DNA of 64,000 nt from Lumnitzera littorea (Eukaryota > Streptophyta > Magnoliopsida > Myrtales > Combretaceae): NCBI GenBank assembly GCA_024138015.1, contig JAMXBB010000003.1:77666777-77730776 (forward strand). The letters are read 5' to 3'. The notes under the pieces were generated by a model. The model ran no database searches, was not told the DNA's origin, and saw nothing but the letters and a program-made list of their open reading frames with translations. Below, piece by piece: positions 46,213 through 58,816 of this stretch. How positions within the stretch are numbered: position 1 is the stretch's first letter; each line of letters opens with the position of its first letter. The position numbers were made by a program, and so were the translations under genes.

Positions 46213-47280
46213 TAAGTAACATCATAGAAACAATAGATACTAGATAATTCAACTTTCATTAGTACGAATAGTTAGTCAAGATCATGATCCCTAAAACATA
46301 AATGAGTCTCAAACACTCATGTAGTCCTATTGGCTACTATTATCAATTTAACATATTATTAGCAATAATATAAATCTAAAGAGTCCAAAAGGTGAATCTA
46401 GATCCTCTCATGCTCTCTCTCCTTCCTATGAAAACACTTAAGATCTCGAAGTTGACCTTTGCCATGCTGTGGCTTGAGACTATGTATATGTCACCTTGCA
46501 TCAACTAAAATCTAAGGTGGTATAAGCATACAATGTGCTTAGTAAGATATCCTTCCTACCATATTTTCAAGTAATAAGATAATTAACAAACATATAAATG
46601 CATGAATCAAACATTATGCCAAACAAATACATACAGTGGCCTAGGTGCTACATGCAACTTAAAATTTCGCTCTCTATAGTTATTATTGAAGATTATTAAC
46701 CAACATAAATCATAGTTGGGTTCTAGTACCTAAGGTTTTTAGCCATATAGATACACTTATACATTCATTTAAAATTTCCATACTATATAATAAAATTTTT
46801 CCCTTTTCTATAACCAATGATAATGAAATCCTAGGCGTAACGGTGTGGTGGCCTCCGCAGTCCACTTATACGCCCTAAGTAGAAGTTTCAGGACATGACC
46901 CTTAGTCGTATGGTTAGCATCTCTTGATGCCTAATAAGCTTATAGGTTAGGATAGTAATTAAGGCAGTCATGGTGCACCTACAAAATAGTCTTTATAGGA
47001 GCTCTTATCCCTCTAAGTCCCTTCTTACCATCCGTATGAGGTGACAATTGGTATAAATGGTATGGTGTAGTATGTGATGCATGATCCAATATAATCAAAT
47101 GGCCAATTAAGATTATGTCCATTTATTTTAAGCGATAAACCAACTTTGCAAATATACATAATTCTTATCATTAGCTACTATGCAAACACATTTACTTATC
47201 ATAATTATTGGTAATTTCACATCCAATAGCATTATCATATGTATATCCCATTCCCCATACATCGAGCAATTTAATATATA
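46213..47280. other. unassigned non-coding sequence
   Basis: No frame or terminal repeat is seen. A more GC-rich segment at about 46835-47095 (GGCGTAACGGTGTGGTGGCC) has the texture of a retrotransposon LTR, but no ends or partner copy were found. Confidence 0.4.
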
Positions 47281-47607
47281 TAAAATTAAGTAGAGAATTA
47301 CAATAAAGGGGGATTAATGTTTGGGGATAAATTCAAATATGAGATCAACATTTCAAAATGTTCAAATAAGAAATCAACTTTTTACAAAGTGGTCAAATAA
47401 AGGATTAACGTTTCGAAAAGTTCAAATAAAGGATTAACATTTCACAAAGTGGTTGAAACAATTTTATTGATTGGCCATTATGAATCCCTTGTTTGAACCA
47501 CTTTGTGAAACATTGGTCCCTTATTTGAACTTTTCAAAACATCGATCCCTTATTTTAACTTCTCCTAAACGTTGATCCCTACTGTTGTAATTCTCCTTAA
47601 AATTAAG
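47281..47607. mobile_element. Mutator-like foldback element with 10-bp direct repeats
   Basis: TAAAATTAAG occurs perfectly at 47281-47290 and 47598-47607. Between them, 47291-47597 folds into one long hairpin: GAGAATTACAATAAAGGG on the left pairs with the complement of CCCTACTGTTGTAATTCTC on the right, and pairing continues almost to the centre near 47460-47490. Each arm is made of roughly 30-base units containing CAAATAAGGGAT and CACAAAGTGG words. A 9-10-bp target duplication is typical of Mutator-like elements. No protein is encoded. Confidence 0.78.
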
Positions 47608-49250
47608 TTAGTTAATTACAATCATAACCAAACATGGAGTCATCGGGAGTACTCACTCTGCAATCGCTGCTAGTCCTAGTAATCAAATGGTAGCTCGGTC
47701 TTGAAATTATAATTATCTGATAAGTAAGAAAAGAAAGTAAAAATAACTTTGTCTTCCTTGTAGCATCATTCTAGTTTTTCTAGCTAAGGGCCACATTACT
47801 TGTAAAGCTAACTATTTTTCATACTCTTCTTAGTTTCACTTAATTCTTCAATTGTATATAACATTGTCATTTTAAGTTTGATTTTTGTCATCTTATAGTT
47901 TTCTTCATTTGGTTTTGGATCAAAGTTTTCGCGATGAGGTCTATTTTAGTAGGTGGGGCCTACATCTTGCACTATAGGGTTAGAAAGTTTTGGACCTTTA
48001 TGATTTGGGCTTCTTTTGTCTTATTTCGCATTATTATAGGCTTCCTTTGCTTGGACTTGACTTTTTATCGGGTTTTGAACTTTTGTTGGGCCTTGATTGT
48101 ATGTATGGACCAAAATATTAGGGTTTTTGTTTATCTTTTGGTTTGCTTTGAGTCTCTTAACTCAAATGCTAAATTAGTAGGCTTTTGCTCTTTTTTTGAG
48201 ATGGTTTTCGAATTAGGCTTTCTCTTTGTTTTATTTGGCCTAGGAGTGTCTTAATAGGCTTCTAATTAGACTTCTTATCCTTGTAAAGTTGCTGTCAATG
48301 TTATATTTTTGGCTTGTTTTATTGGGTTAGCTTGATTTGTGGTTTTTTAACTCATTATAGTCATTTAGGGCCTAGTACTTAGGCTTGATTGTTTATTTAG
48401 ACCTAAGACTATACTTGACCTATTTAAATGTGGTCTTTAAGTTACTTTTCAAGTTTGGTTAGAGAAACTTTGAGCCTCTTTGGTCATGCTTCCAAACCTA
48501 TTCGGTAATTCCTTACTTTATTGACAATTTAAGGTCCTAGTTAGCACTTTACCTAATTAAACATGCTTTAGACTTTCACTACTTCTTCTTAGGCATCGTT
48601 TTTTGCAAAATACATGGTGGGATTAGCTTATTCATGTCTTCATTGTAGGTTTGGGGCATGGTCTTCATAGGCTTTTCTTACATTCTTTTTAAAACATTTC
48701 TATTTTCATGCTAGTAGGGCATTTATGTGTATTTTAAAGCTAAGTTATTAAAAGAAAAAGTGATAGGAACTTGAAGGAGGCCTTAAGCTTAGCACTTCCA
48801 ACTTGTTAGTCAAAGGAAAAGGGCTTTTCAAGATTACAACTTCCAACTTCCAACTAAAACACATACTTTAAGTCCTTACATCTATATAAGTAGAAATCTT
48901 ACTAATCTATACTTAAAAGTGTTTCACAAGGTGAAAGTTTTACAAAAAGAAATGTACATGTAGACTTGTAGTTCCTACTTGTTACTATTCCATAAAATAT
49001 GAAGAATTTACACTAAAAGAAAAGAGTGTTGGTGAAGAGAAACTTTACTACACTTGTGTGCTAATGTGGAGTCCTCCTTGACTTCGCTTCCTACTTCCTC
49101 CAAGGTGCTCTTAATTGGTTGAAGTGGTAGCTCCTTATTAGTCCTTTGCTTCTTGTATTAAGGGCTTAAAAAGATAAAGTTTCAACTTAGAAATGGAGTG
49201 CCAAAGTTGGGGTTTGATGTAGTATTTAAGGGTATATTGCCTTGCGAAGT
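47608..49250. other. unassigned non-coding sequence
   Basis: A T-rich stretch at about 47880-48720 has an open frame of 106 codons (47934-48254). Its hydrophobic content follows from base composition, and I do not support it as a gene. The part near 48750-49250 may be flank of the inverted gag-only element. No terminal repeats were recognised. Confidence 0.4.
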
Positions 49251-49259
49251 GACGATGAA

Positions 49260-50082
49260 GTGTAATTGGGTGTATATATGTGGTGAGAACTTGATTTGGA
49301 ATCTATAGATGAACATATGGCCTTGGTATCATGCATAACCAAGGGTATAGGTCTGGATTGCAAGATGGCCCAAAAAGTAGATGGAAGTCGATGGTTTAGT
49401 AGTCCTGTGCACTAACTTTATGGATATAACATATTGTAGAACCACACATGACCTAAGTTAGTACCTGATATGACATACAAACACTAAACCTAGGGTTACT
49501 CACCATAATCCTTGCTAAAGGGATTAATAAGAGTGGGTAAAGAAGAGCTTTCCAAGAGAAAAGACTTAAAAGTTTATCACTCTGCTAAAACCCTATACAA
49601 GTGTCCTATTTATATATAGTGGCAAAATGACTAAAAGGATGCCTTAGTGGCATTGCCACAAATACAATGTAAATGTGAGGGTAATTTAGGAATAACATAA
49701 GAAATAGGAAGTCCAAATAACATAAGCAAAAACAAATAATCAAATGAGCTGATGAGCTAGTGGAGACCTTAGAGACTTAATCTAAGTAAACCTAAAATTC
49801 TAGCTGACCTAATTGAGCTAACCAATTGAGTAGAGTATAATTGGCTAAACTGAGGAGAACTGGTAGAGCTGAGTAGATTTAGCTAAGTTGACTTGGAAGA
49901 GTCAACCTTTTCGTATAGGCTTGTTTATCCTTGATGATTTTATTCGCAAAGAGCACAAAAATAAGTTTTCTATACATATAGAGCATCCAAATAGGTCTTC
50001 AGCACATAAGGGATACATGTGTAGGTCGCTCACATAGCTTAAAACTTAGAAATTGATTAGCTTGGTCCCCTATACCATATCA
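49260..50082 (-). repeat. 3' LTR of the inverted gag-only element (copy 2), left end approximate
   Basis: On the minus strand the LTR starts TGATATGGTATAGGGG at 50082, directly after the purine tract AAGGGAGAGGGAA. A TATA-like sequence (CTATATATAAATAGG on the minus strand) lies near 49604-49618, about 470 bases from the start, the same spacing as in the relative at 15057. The far end is uncertain. Confidence 0.5.
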
Positions 50083-50990
50083 TTCCCTCTCCCTTGGAGA
50101 AGTTTCAGCTTGAATCTTGGTAATTGGTGACTCCAAATCCTATCAGGATCAAATACTAACTTATAAAAATAAAATATAAACATAGAAAAGTGCTCTAACT
50201 CCATCACTAATGTTATGATCAATCAATGCTCCTTCCATTCATCATGAGTTCAATCAACCAAACTCTTCTTTAAGTATCTTTCCTTCCATTCATCATGTAT
50301 CTGGTCAACTTTACTCAAGTTACCCCAGCAACTATCAATCAAAGGGAATAGCACAACTTTTGGCTCAAACATCATGTCATGAGCTCGAGGAATTTGAACA
50401 TGTAAGATCTTAAACTCCTCTTTTACCTCAAGAATCCTTAAAGCTTCATGCTCTTTCATTGTTGGCCTCACAACATCATGCTTAGTAGCTTTCACCTCTT
50501 CCACTTCCTCACAACTCAATTCTTTCTCCTCCCATCTTTACACTTCAAATTTTTCCAATGTTAGAGCACTAAGGATAAGAACAACACAACCTAAATAGAA
50601 ATATCCATCAACATGACCTCGAAAAACACCAATATACAATCAATAACATCTCATAGGTACAATACTACTACAATACACATTATCTTTAGATAACCTCAAT
50701 AATGGATCAAGATAAAAGAATTTGACATGTAGTTAATGGTAATGGGATCAAGTGTTAATGGTAGAAGACTAATATAGTAATACCTGTGGTCATTGATAGC
50801 ATCAAGTGTTAATGGTAATGGGATCACTTCAAGAACATGGGCATTTAGTTGTAACTCATCTTGTCATTCCTTATCAACCTCCTTCTCATCCTCAACTCCT
50901 ACTCCTTTTCCTTTCATTTCCTCTTCCTCAATGTTCTTTGATTGAGTAATCCTTTATTGTCTTCTTTCTTTCCTCATCTCCTTAATAATA
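50083..50990 (-). pseudogene. gag-like pseudogene with HDEWKE repeat, gag-only element (copy 2)
   Basis: The open piece 50519-50250 (89 codons) is acidic at first and then reads LIDSCWGNLSKVDQIHDEWK, with a second HDEWKE beyond a stop. It aligns with the tail of the element at 14820-14935. The part up to about 50990 has a Glu/Lys-rich stretch like that of the plus-strand copy. No protease, RT or integrase is present. The role of the tail is unknown to me. Confidence 0.55.
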
Positions 50991-53553
50991 TTTCATCCTT
51001 AAGCCTTGTGCATAACGTTGCCTATATTGAGCTCTAGATGCCATATCAAATAAATTCCATTTCAACAATGTTAAAATAAAATCAAGTGTTTGGCACCTTT
51101 TCGACAACTTTTAGCCTTATAGCTATCAATTCTTATAAGTTTGGTAAGACTTGAAGTATAGTTTGGCAATTTTAAATATTTTTGCTTAGTATCAAAAGTA
51201 GCTCGATTTCTCCTTTCACTTTAAGTTGTAGCATGCACACATTACAATAGCACTTACTTAGATCCAATTTCTATACGACAGCTTAACCTCACATTAGCAT
51301 CCACAACATCATGCAATTTAGAAAGCTTATCATTGATAGCATTACTCTTGATCTGATCACACCAAACAACTAACTCGACAACAACTAAAATAAAATAAGA
51401 AGACTTTATTTCAGTAGCTCAGCAACTCTTGGAATTATTCTAGCTTAGCATAATAGCAAATATAAGCAATTCGGATCTTACACCTTAGCTTGGTAACTTG
51501 GCAATTAAATGGAAAAAAAGGACAATAGTTGGGCACTTTACTTTGCCTCGATCACAATGTAGTAAAACAGCTTAGTTCCATATTAGAATTAGTTTAGACT
51601 CACACTTCAGTAACCACTCGATACTTAAGTTTAACCCTACTTGTGCACACTTTTGCTCGGACAAAGCTAGTTGATAGTTAGGCATGACTAGCAACTCAGC
51701 ACAACTCTAAACTCAACAAAAGTTGTTCAGCTTGGCACTTCTCAAAACAACTTGTATACATAGTTTGTTAGCTTGGTTTGAGCACTATAGTACTGTAACT
51801 AGGCAAACTGCGAAATACAGTAGCTTGGAAATAAAGCCAATTCAGCAATTTTAAAGTACAACAGCTTGTTGGCATAAGACATGTAGTAGTACCTCATAGA
51901 ATAGCTTGGATGTGTACGCTTCTTTGCTAACATCAATTTGAGTAGCACTTCACTAAGACAGTATGTCAGCTCTTATCTTGGTACTAACACATTAGCCTAG
52001 TATAATCTAACAAACAAGTTTGGTTTGATAAAACAGCTTGGCAATCTTGAAAAGAGTAGCATGATGGTTGGTAGTAGTTCTTAATGGCTTGGAAATTGGT
52101 TCACACTTCAGAAACAACTCAAACACAGCTAAAAGCAGCTCGAATCAAGCAATGACAGCTTAGTACTCCTTGAATTGTAGCATATTAGAGTCTTAAGTTC
52201 AGCATGGAAATGACAAATGTCTCCTTTGACAAAAATTAGATTTGGCATGTGTTTGTCAATCTCCTAACTTAGCTCAATCAAATAAGATATTGGCTTGAAT
52301 TTTTGTACATATATAGTTTGTTAGATTTATGCACACTCGCCATAACATGTAATTCACAACTCCAAGTAGCACTTTCTATGGTTAAACATGTGGTCCACTA
52401 GCCAATGCCTTTACTTCACCTTAGAAAATTCAACAAAGTGATTCAATTTTAGCTTAGCAATTTCTTTAGAGTATAAGATGACTAGGTCACACTTCTAACT
52501 CAACTCGATTCTTGGTTACCTAGTTCAACATAGCTCAAATAGCAGCTTTATAGCTTAGCAATTGATTTCCTCGCAACAACACAGCATAGGTATGGCACAA
52601 GCATTACTTTTGAGTAGAACTCTATTCAATACAGATTTGCATAACCTTATTACACACGACACTACAATTCTAACACCAACTCTCAACTCGTAATTACGGT
52701 AAGCACTGGTAGTTTTAATCAACTTAAATAATAGCACTCACACACATGACCAACATGCCATAGTAGTACATAAGGTGACCGTTGTAACATATAAATACGA
52801 CTACACAAACAACTACTAGGACATCTACTAAGTTCAGTCTCCTTTGTGTACAATGACACAACCACCATGTAGTATTGATGCACTACCTAGATCTCAATCT
52901 TGCACCATGTAGCTCATTGTACAAAGTCGCAACTCTAGTTTTCGCAGTCATAACAAACCTTACTTAAACCCACGAACAACTTTCATCAAAGATGCATGCG
53001 AATACAACCAATTAGCAGCACCTACCTCTTCCATCTTGCACAATCATAGCCACACGCTTTGAACAACTACAACAATTAACTATACATAGCATACCAACAG
53101 CAACTGCAATTAAATTGTGGTGATACACATAAACAGTTGTTACTAACTCAACTCCTGTAACCACCATACTTAAATGCACAGACTTACTCATTCATAAACC
53201 ACTATAATCATAGTCACACACTTTAATCTCCACTCTACTACAACATATACAAAGTGTTCTCTCTACTCAAACCCCCTTAGGAAAGAATGCTGCTAGCAAT
53301 GGCATAACTTCGGTGACCAATAGACCTAAGCCTACAGGCCCACATGCATATGATGCACCACTTTCCTCTATTTGCAATGAAGATCTGTTGTAATGATACG
53401 AAAACCCCAATTTTTAATCTGTTGTTAGGACTCTTTGTGACCTAAATCTCGCTAGGCTATCTTGTCTTCTTAAAAAAACCCTAATTCCTAAATTCGTTTG
53501 CGATATTTCCTTTGAGTATGAAGAGCAAAGTCTGGGCTTGTTGTAGTAATAAC
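50991..53553. other. non-coding region with dispersed AGCTTGGCA-like words
   Basis: Between about 51190 and 52560, words such as AGCTTGGCAA, AGCTTAGCAA, AGCTCAGCAA and CACACTTCAG recur about 16 times at uneven spacing near 85 bases. The spacing suggests an old, strongly diverged tandem array. The rest (52560-53553) shows nothing I can name. Confidence 0.45.
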
Positions 53554-54802
53554 TGTTAATCTCTTCATTATGTTTTGATGATAACAAAATGGGAAGATAT
53601 TGAAATATTTACATATGTATAAGAGATTGTTATATGTGTTTATAAGTTTCTCAAGTATATCAATCAAGTTTTCTAAGATCTATCAGAAGGTTAGTCAGAG
53701 GACTAATAAGAAGGTATGAGAATTGGGAAATAGGGAATATGTTGAATAATTGTTTAGGATCCTAAGAAGACCTAGCTTCACTTACTGAATATATTTAGGA
53801 AATATGTTTAGTAAGTTTCATTAAGTAAGGATCTAAATCCATGGGGATAAATTTAAATGATTCATGTTATTAAATTTATTTAAAATTGGAAAGCTCTTGA
53901 TAGAAAAGCAGTTTCTATTCAAGACATCCGAATTTATTTATTTATTTTTATAAAAAGGTCTCATATATTGGCAGAAAAGTTTACTTTATCTATTAGATTG
54001 AAGTTCTCAAAGTTTGGAAGGAAAAAGCATCACTCTTTTAGTATGTACAATATGGAATGAATCTGACATATATGGAAGGTTAAAAAAGAGGATATTCTCA
54101 CAAAATTGTTTTTGTTAATGCAAAGGTCCTCAAAAATCTCTAAAGACTTACCTTAAAATAGAGTCTCTAGTCGTTACAACTTCAAGTATATAAAGGAAGC
54201 AAGGACTTTATAGAAAGACACAGCAAATAAGAAAGAAAGAAAGAAAAAAGAAAAACAAGATGATTTCTACGAGCTACAATCCATTTTTGAGAGCAAGAGA
54301 TCAATTAGAAGCCTTCATACTTATCTTCATACTAGTTCTTATTTGTTGAGGAACCATTTCTTTATTCTCCTCATTATCTTTGTAATCTTTATATAAGTTT
54401 ATTTTTTTGTTTTAGAGAGTTTTTCTTTGTAGTTTTGAGTATTTAGCCTAGGAGTAAGGCTAAGTGAGTCAGAGTAGAGAGTATTGTTTGTAACCTTTGT
54501 ATTTAGATATTATGGATAGTGGAATGACTTTGGAAAGTAAATTGGGTCCTCGGCAATGAGGCTAAAAGAGTGTAATAGGCACAAGGCTGAAGCACTATAA
54601 TTCATTTGCCTATTCTTCTAACTCTCAGATCTTTATTTTTGTGCATCTTTCTTATATTTGCTCTTTCATTTATCTTCTCGCTAATATCTTAAGAGATTAA
54701 AGGGATAAATTTTTCTTAAGTGATATATTTGTTTAAAATTTGAGATATTTAACTAATTCATCTCCCTTCCTCCCTCTCTTGGTTACTCAACTGAGACTTA
54801 CA
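53554..54802 (+). repeat. 5' LTR of the copia element (1249 bp)
   Basis: It starts TGTTAATCTCTTCATTATG and ends GAGACTTACA, two bases before the primer-binding site. A TATA-like box TATATAAA is at 54187-54194. There is no second LTR for comparison. Confidence 0.75.
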
Positions 54803-54804
54803 TT

Positions 54805-54816
54805 TGGTATTAGAGC
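54805..54816 (+). other. primer-binding site of the copia element (tRNA-iMet type)
   Basis: TGGTATTAGAGC matches the consensus with a single C-to-T change. Confidence 0.88.
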
Positions 54817-55488
54817 TTAACTTTAGTATTGTTTAGAGTTCAAAGGTTGTGGCTGAGGGTAGTGGAAGTAGTGGTCCTACTATATAACTTGGAAAAGCTC
54901 CATTTCTGATGGCACTCATTTTTCTTATTGGAAGTTTAGGATGGAAACATATGTCAAAGCATATGATTTTCAAGCATGGTAAATTATTGAAAATAGGGAT
55001 GTAAGACTTCCTGAGAGCATCAACTCTAAAGGTAGTATTGCAAAAGTAAAGTTGACTTCTAAAGCCAAAAATCTACTTTTATCTGCAATTGCTTAATCTA
55101 AATTTTGTTTGATTTCATCTTGCAAATTAGCAAAAGAGATATGAGATATAGTAGCACAGATATATGAAGGCATAGACATTATTAAAGATACAAGGATTAA
55201 TTCTCTGATGTAGCAGTATGAGACATTTCACATACTACTTGGGGAAGAAATAAAAGAATCCTTTAACAAATTTACTACCATCATGAGTGAACCGTCATCT
55301 CTTGGAAAGAAAATTTAGGATACTGATCTTGTACGAAAGATATTAGGAGTACTTCCTAAAGCTTGGAACGTAAAGAAAACTACTATCGAAGAAGCATGTA
55401 ATATGAAAAGAATAACACTTAGCTAGTTAAGAAGCAAACTAATGGTGTATGAGGAAGATTTTCTTAGATTAGAAGTTGTATCAAAAGA

Positions 55489-58400
55489 TGTGATGCCCTA
55501 AACTAGAGAGTCATAACAGCCCTACCGTATAAACCGACCTACACTAGAAGCTAACTACCTTAGCTGCCAATGTAGGTATAGCTTACACAAGGTGTTCATC
55601 GCTCCACTGCTTGGAAGCACCCATTTAGTATTTAGTAGGAATCAACTTGTGGTGTAACATATAAAAATAGATTTTGAAAAAATATTTTCTAGAACTAAAA
55701 TTTCACTAAAATCCATAGGCTTACAAAGCATAAAACAAATTTTATTAATTGAAAACTATGAGTCACCTAAGGAGAGCCTATTAGTTTTCTTGCAATTTAG
55801 TACATTCGATATTCCAAATAGAAATCCAATAAGGTAAAACTTGAATCTCACTCCCCGATCCCATTCTTTGGCTTTCTGGTGGGTTTATTAGGGAAACCTG
55901 CAAAAAACTATGGGGGAATGAGTAACAACTTGCTTAGTAAGTACAGTAGCACATATCTGATACAAAGCAATCAGGGTTATCAAGCAAGTTTAGTTAGATG
56001 CAATGTATGATCAAGCAAATGCCATCCTACGACGTTAACCGGTCATCGTGAGATTAGAGAAATTGCACCTACTTTAATTCAGGTTTCAAGGAGTTTAACG
56101 CCGCGCTCTCACAAATTTGGTCACCAAACCGGAGCTTATGCAATGGAGAACATGCTCCTCTTGAAACTACCTTCGAACCATTAATCGCAACTTGGCTAGG
56201 ACCCCTTCTCTTATTACATAGTTCGACTTAGGGTGGGAAGAGGACCATTTCTGCTATGCTTAACAAAGGTGTCTATGTTTGGCCCACACTTCCTAATCAT
56301 TTCCCCTAATGGGTTGTGATGCAAGTTTGGTTAATAGTTAAGTCAAGTTTATGTTAGATTACTTAAGCAAATTCAAACAATTCAAAGCATGTAATATTGT
56401 GAAGCAATCAACACTTCAATCCAGTAATCAAATAGCGCAACAGTATTCAAGCACATATGTTGCATATGCACAAGCAACTAACTTACAATTGCAAATAAGA
56501 CATATACTAAGGTCTCCAAGTATTCTTAATAATACTTTAGAGTAGGATGAAACAGTGATCCCACTTGCCTAGATATTGATGCTCATTCTTCTTATGTGTT
56601 ATTCTTGTCTTGTCTTGTCTTTCTTTATTATCCCTAAAATTTAACATAACATCTTTAGTTCATGTCCATTATATAACATATGTGCTCATTGTGGATATTT
56701 AAGTATATTTCCAATTGTGTTAGGTAAGTTTTTTTTTAAAGGTGTTTATTAAATATTAGTTAAAATAAGATACCTTTTGACAAAGGTTCTGACTTAATAC
56801 AAATTGCTACCTAACATATGTGCTCATTTTGGATATTTAAGTATATTTCCAATTGTGTTAGGTAAGTTTTTTTTTAAAGGTGTTTATTAAATATTAGTTA
56901 AAATAAGATACCTTTTGACAAAGGTTCTGACTTGATACAAATTGCTGCCTAGTAGTTTCTAATCTAGGTTCTGACTTTAATAAATTTTTAGAAGTGATAG
57001 ACAAATGACTTTCTAATCTAGTCTCTGACTCCTAATGGTCTGATATTCAGTATCAATCATCTTTGATTCCCTGTTGCTCTTATATTTTTTAATCATCTTC
57101 TGTCAAACTACTTTCTAACTAAGTTTCTAACTTGTGTTTTGATCCAATCCTTATGGTATGTCTATTGTTTGAGTAGCCTTTTACTCTTATTCTGACTCTG
57201 ATATAGATATATAATCCATATACAAATCACTGGATGATCCACCGTCGAACTCTTAGTATGGTCAAGATTATTACATATTAGGCTACATTTTAACCCAATT
57301 TCTAACAAAGTTTCTAACCCGCCATCCCAAATTGAATTCTCATTTAGAAAGTTTCCAACTTACATTTTATTTTATAGAAATAATGTAGAGTCCGATGATA
57401 GCCTCTTAATAATATAAATCAAATTTCTAGTGTATCCACCATGTTCACACCAAGTTACATTTTGACACACCTTCTAACTTACTTTCTGACCTGCACCAAT
57501 TATATTTTAAATTCACAAATGATACAATTTCAACATCTACACCCCTGTTTCCTTTCTCCAACATTCTAACCTAACACTCTAACCCTCAAGTACAACTACA
57601 AACTAGTACATGATACCCTATTGTTAAATTAAACACCTATTCTAGGAAACTTCAACTAAATGCATATTAGATAGGAAAAACCCTAAAATTCAACTTTTGA
57701 ATTTTTAAAAACTCTTTTCATGGAATCAAATTAGGAATATTGAAATGTTTATACATAAGTTTTAGGATCAAAACAACATCATTTAGGCTACTAAAAATTA
57801 AAATTTCGGTTTGTTTTTTGTTTAGTTTCTTAACAAACACATATTTTTACTTGGAATTTGAAGAATTTGATTGTATTTTTAGATTTTACACAAAAAATTA
57901 CCAAGGGAGGCCAAAAATTATAATTTTTAGAGTTGGTTTACTATTTTTAGAAAAATAAAATAAAAAACAGCTAAAATTGAAACTTATTGCTACTCACGAC
58001 TTCGGCAACCGTCTAGGGATGAGGGTTCATCTTCTTAAGTTAGCGTTACATCTATTGTTTTTAGGTGGTTTGGCTTGCTCCTAGGTAGTGGTTAGCCTAA
58101 GGAACCCAAAATCCTCCTATTTTGTAATATTTTCTTTCCATTTTTGAAAAGATCTTTTTCAACCCTTCTTGAGCCTTTCTAGATTTTTCCCCACATTCAA
58201 ACTGACAAAACTTCATGTTGAAAGTTCTCTTAGGAATTTTAGAAGATGCTTTGATTGGTGGAAAGACTTTTCAAAGTCCAAATGTTCATTTTCCTTCTAA
58301 ATTTCCATTCCATGTGTCCTCTTCATCCAATATATGTCACCAATCCTTTTTGCATGAGTTTTTCGCAGGAAAAGGAGGATTTCCCTGATTGTTTTATAAC

Positions 58401-58816
58401 CTTTTAACAATTTTCCCAATTTTATTAATTATTTAGTAGATTTTACCCCATTTCGGGTATTTGTAATAATTACGGGTATATATATTTATATAATAATTAT
58501 ACCTGATGTATAGATACGTCTTTTATATATTATTTTATGTACAATATTAATTATATTATTCTTAGAATTTATCCCTAAATGTTTGCTATTTTCTAAGACT
58601 CAATTTACGCATTATCGATAATAATAATATAGTAAATTTATATGATTTTGGCTCTATTTTTTATATTCTATTATATTTTTAAATTCTGAGCTCATGACAA
58701 CTCCTCAACTAATCTCATGAAGCCCTTCATAAACTTTTAACTTAATCTAGTTACTTTCCTATCTAGAATGCCCTAAATTGGTTACTGAACCTAGTCGAGC
58801 TAATATAAGTCTCACA
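55489..58816 (-). repeat. solo LTR (3.3 kb) related to element D, inside copia gag
   Basis: On the plus strand it begins TGTGATGCCCTAAAC and ends AGTCTCACA, so inverted it starts TGTGAGACTT and ends GGGCATCACA. The part 55490-56400 matches, inverted, the last 900 bases of the LTRs of D (for example GGGGAATGAGTAACAACTTG near 55913). No interior or second LTR is present, and copia gag continues on both sides. Flanking 5-mers AAAGA and AAAAC are only partly alike. Confidence 0.65.
56674..56949. repeat. 138-bp tandem duplication in the solo LTR
   Basis: The units 56674-56811 and 56812-56949 are adjacent and differ at about three positions. The unit starts TAACATATGTGCTCATT. Confidence 0.92.

Noticed and set aside
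24371..46217. Target duplication TTATT/TAAGT for element D
   Set aside because: Only three of five positions agree, and the left LTR end is eroded, so it is not evidence for the boundaries.
47934..48254. Hydrophobic open frame of 106 codons, membrane-protein-like
   Set aside because: T-rich DNA gives Phe, Leu and Val by chance. There is no start context, homologous motif or neighbouring gene signal.
52555..52737. Open frame of 60 codons with a Cys-rich end
   Set aside because: It lies in the diffuse repeat-word region, has no homologous motif, and is within chance length for this much sequence.
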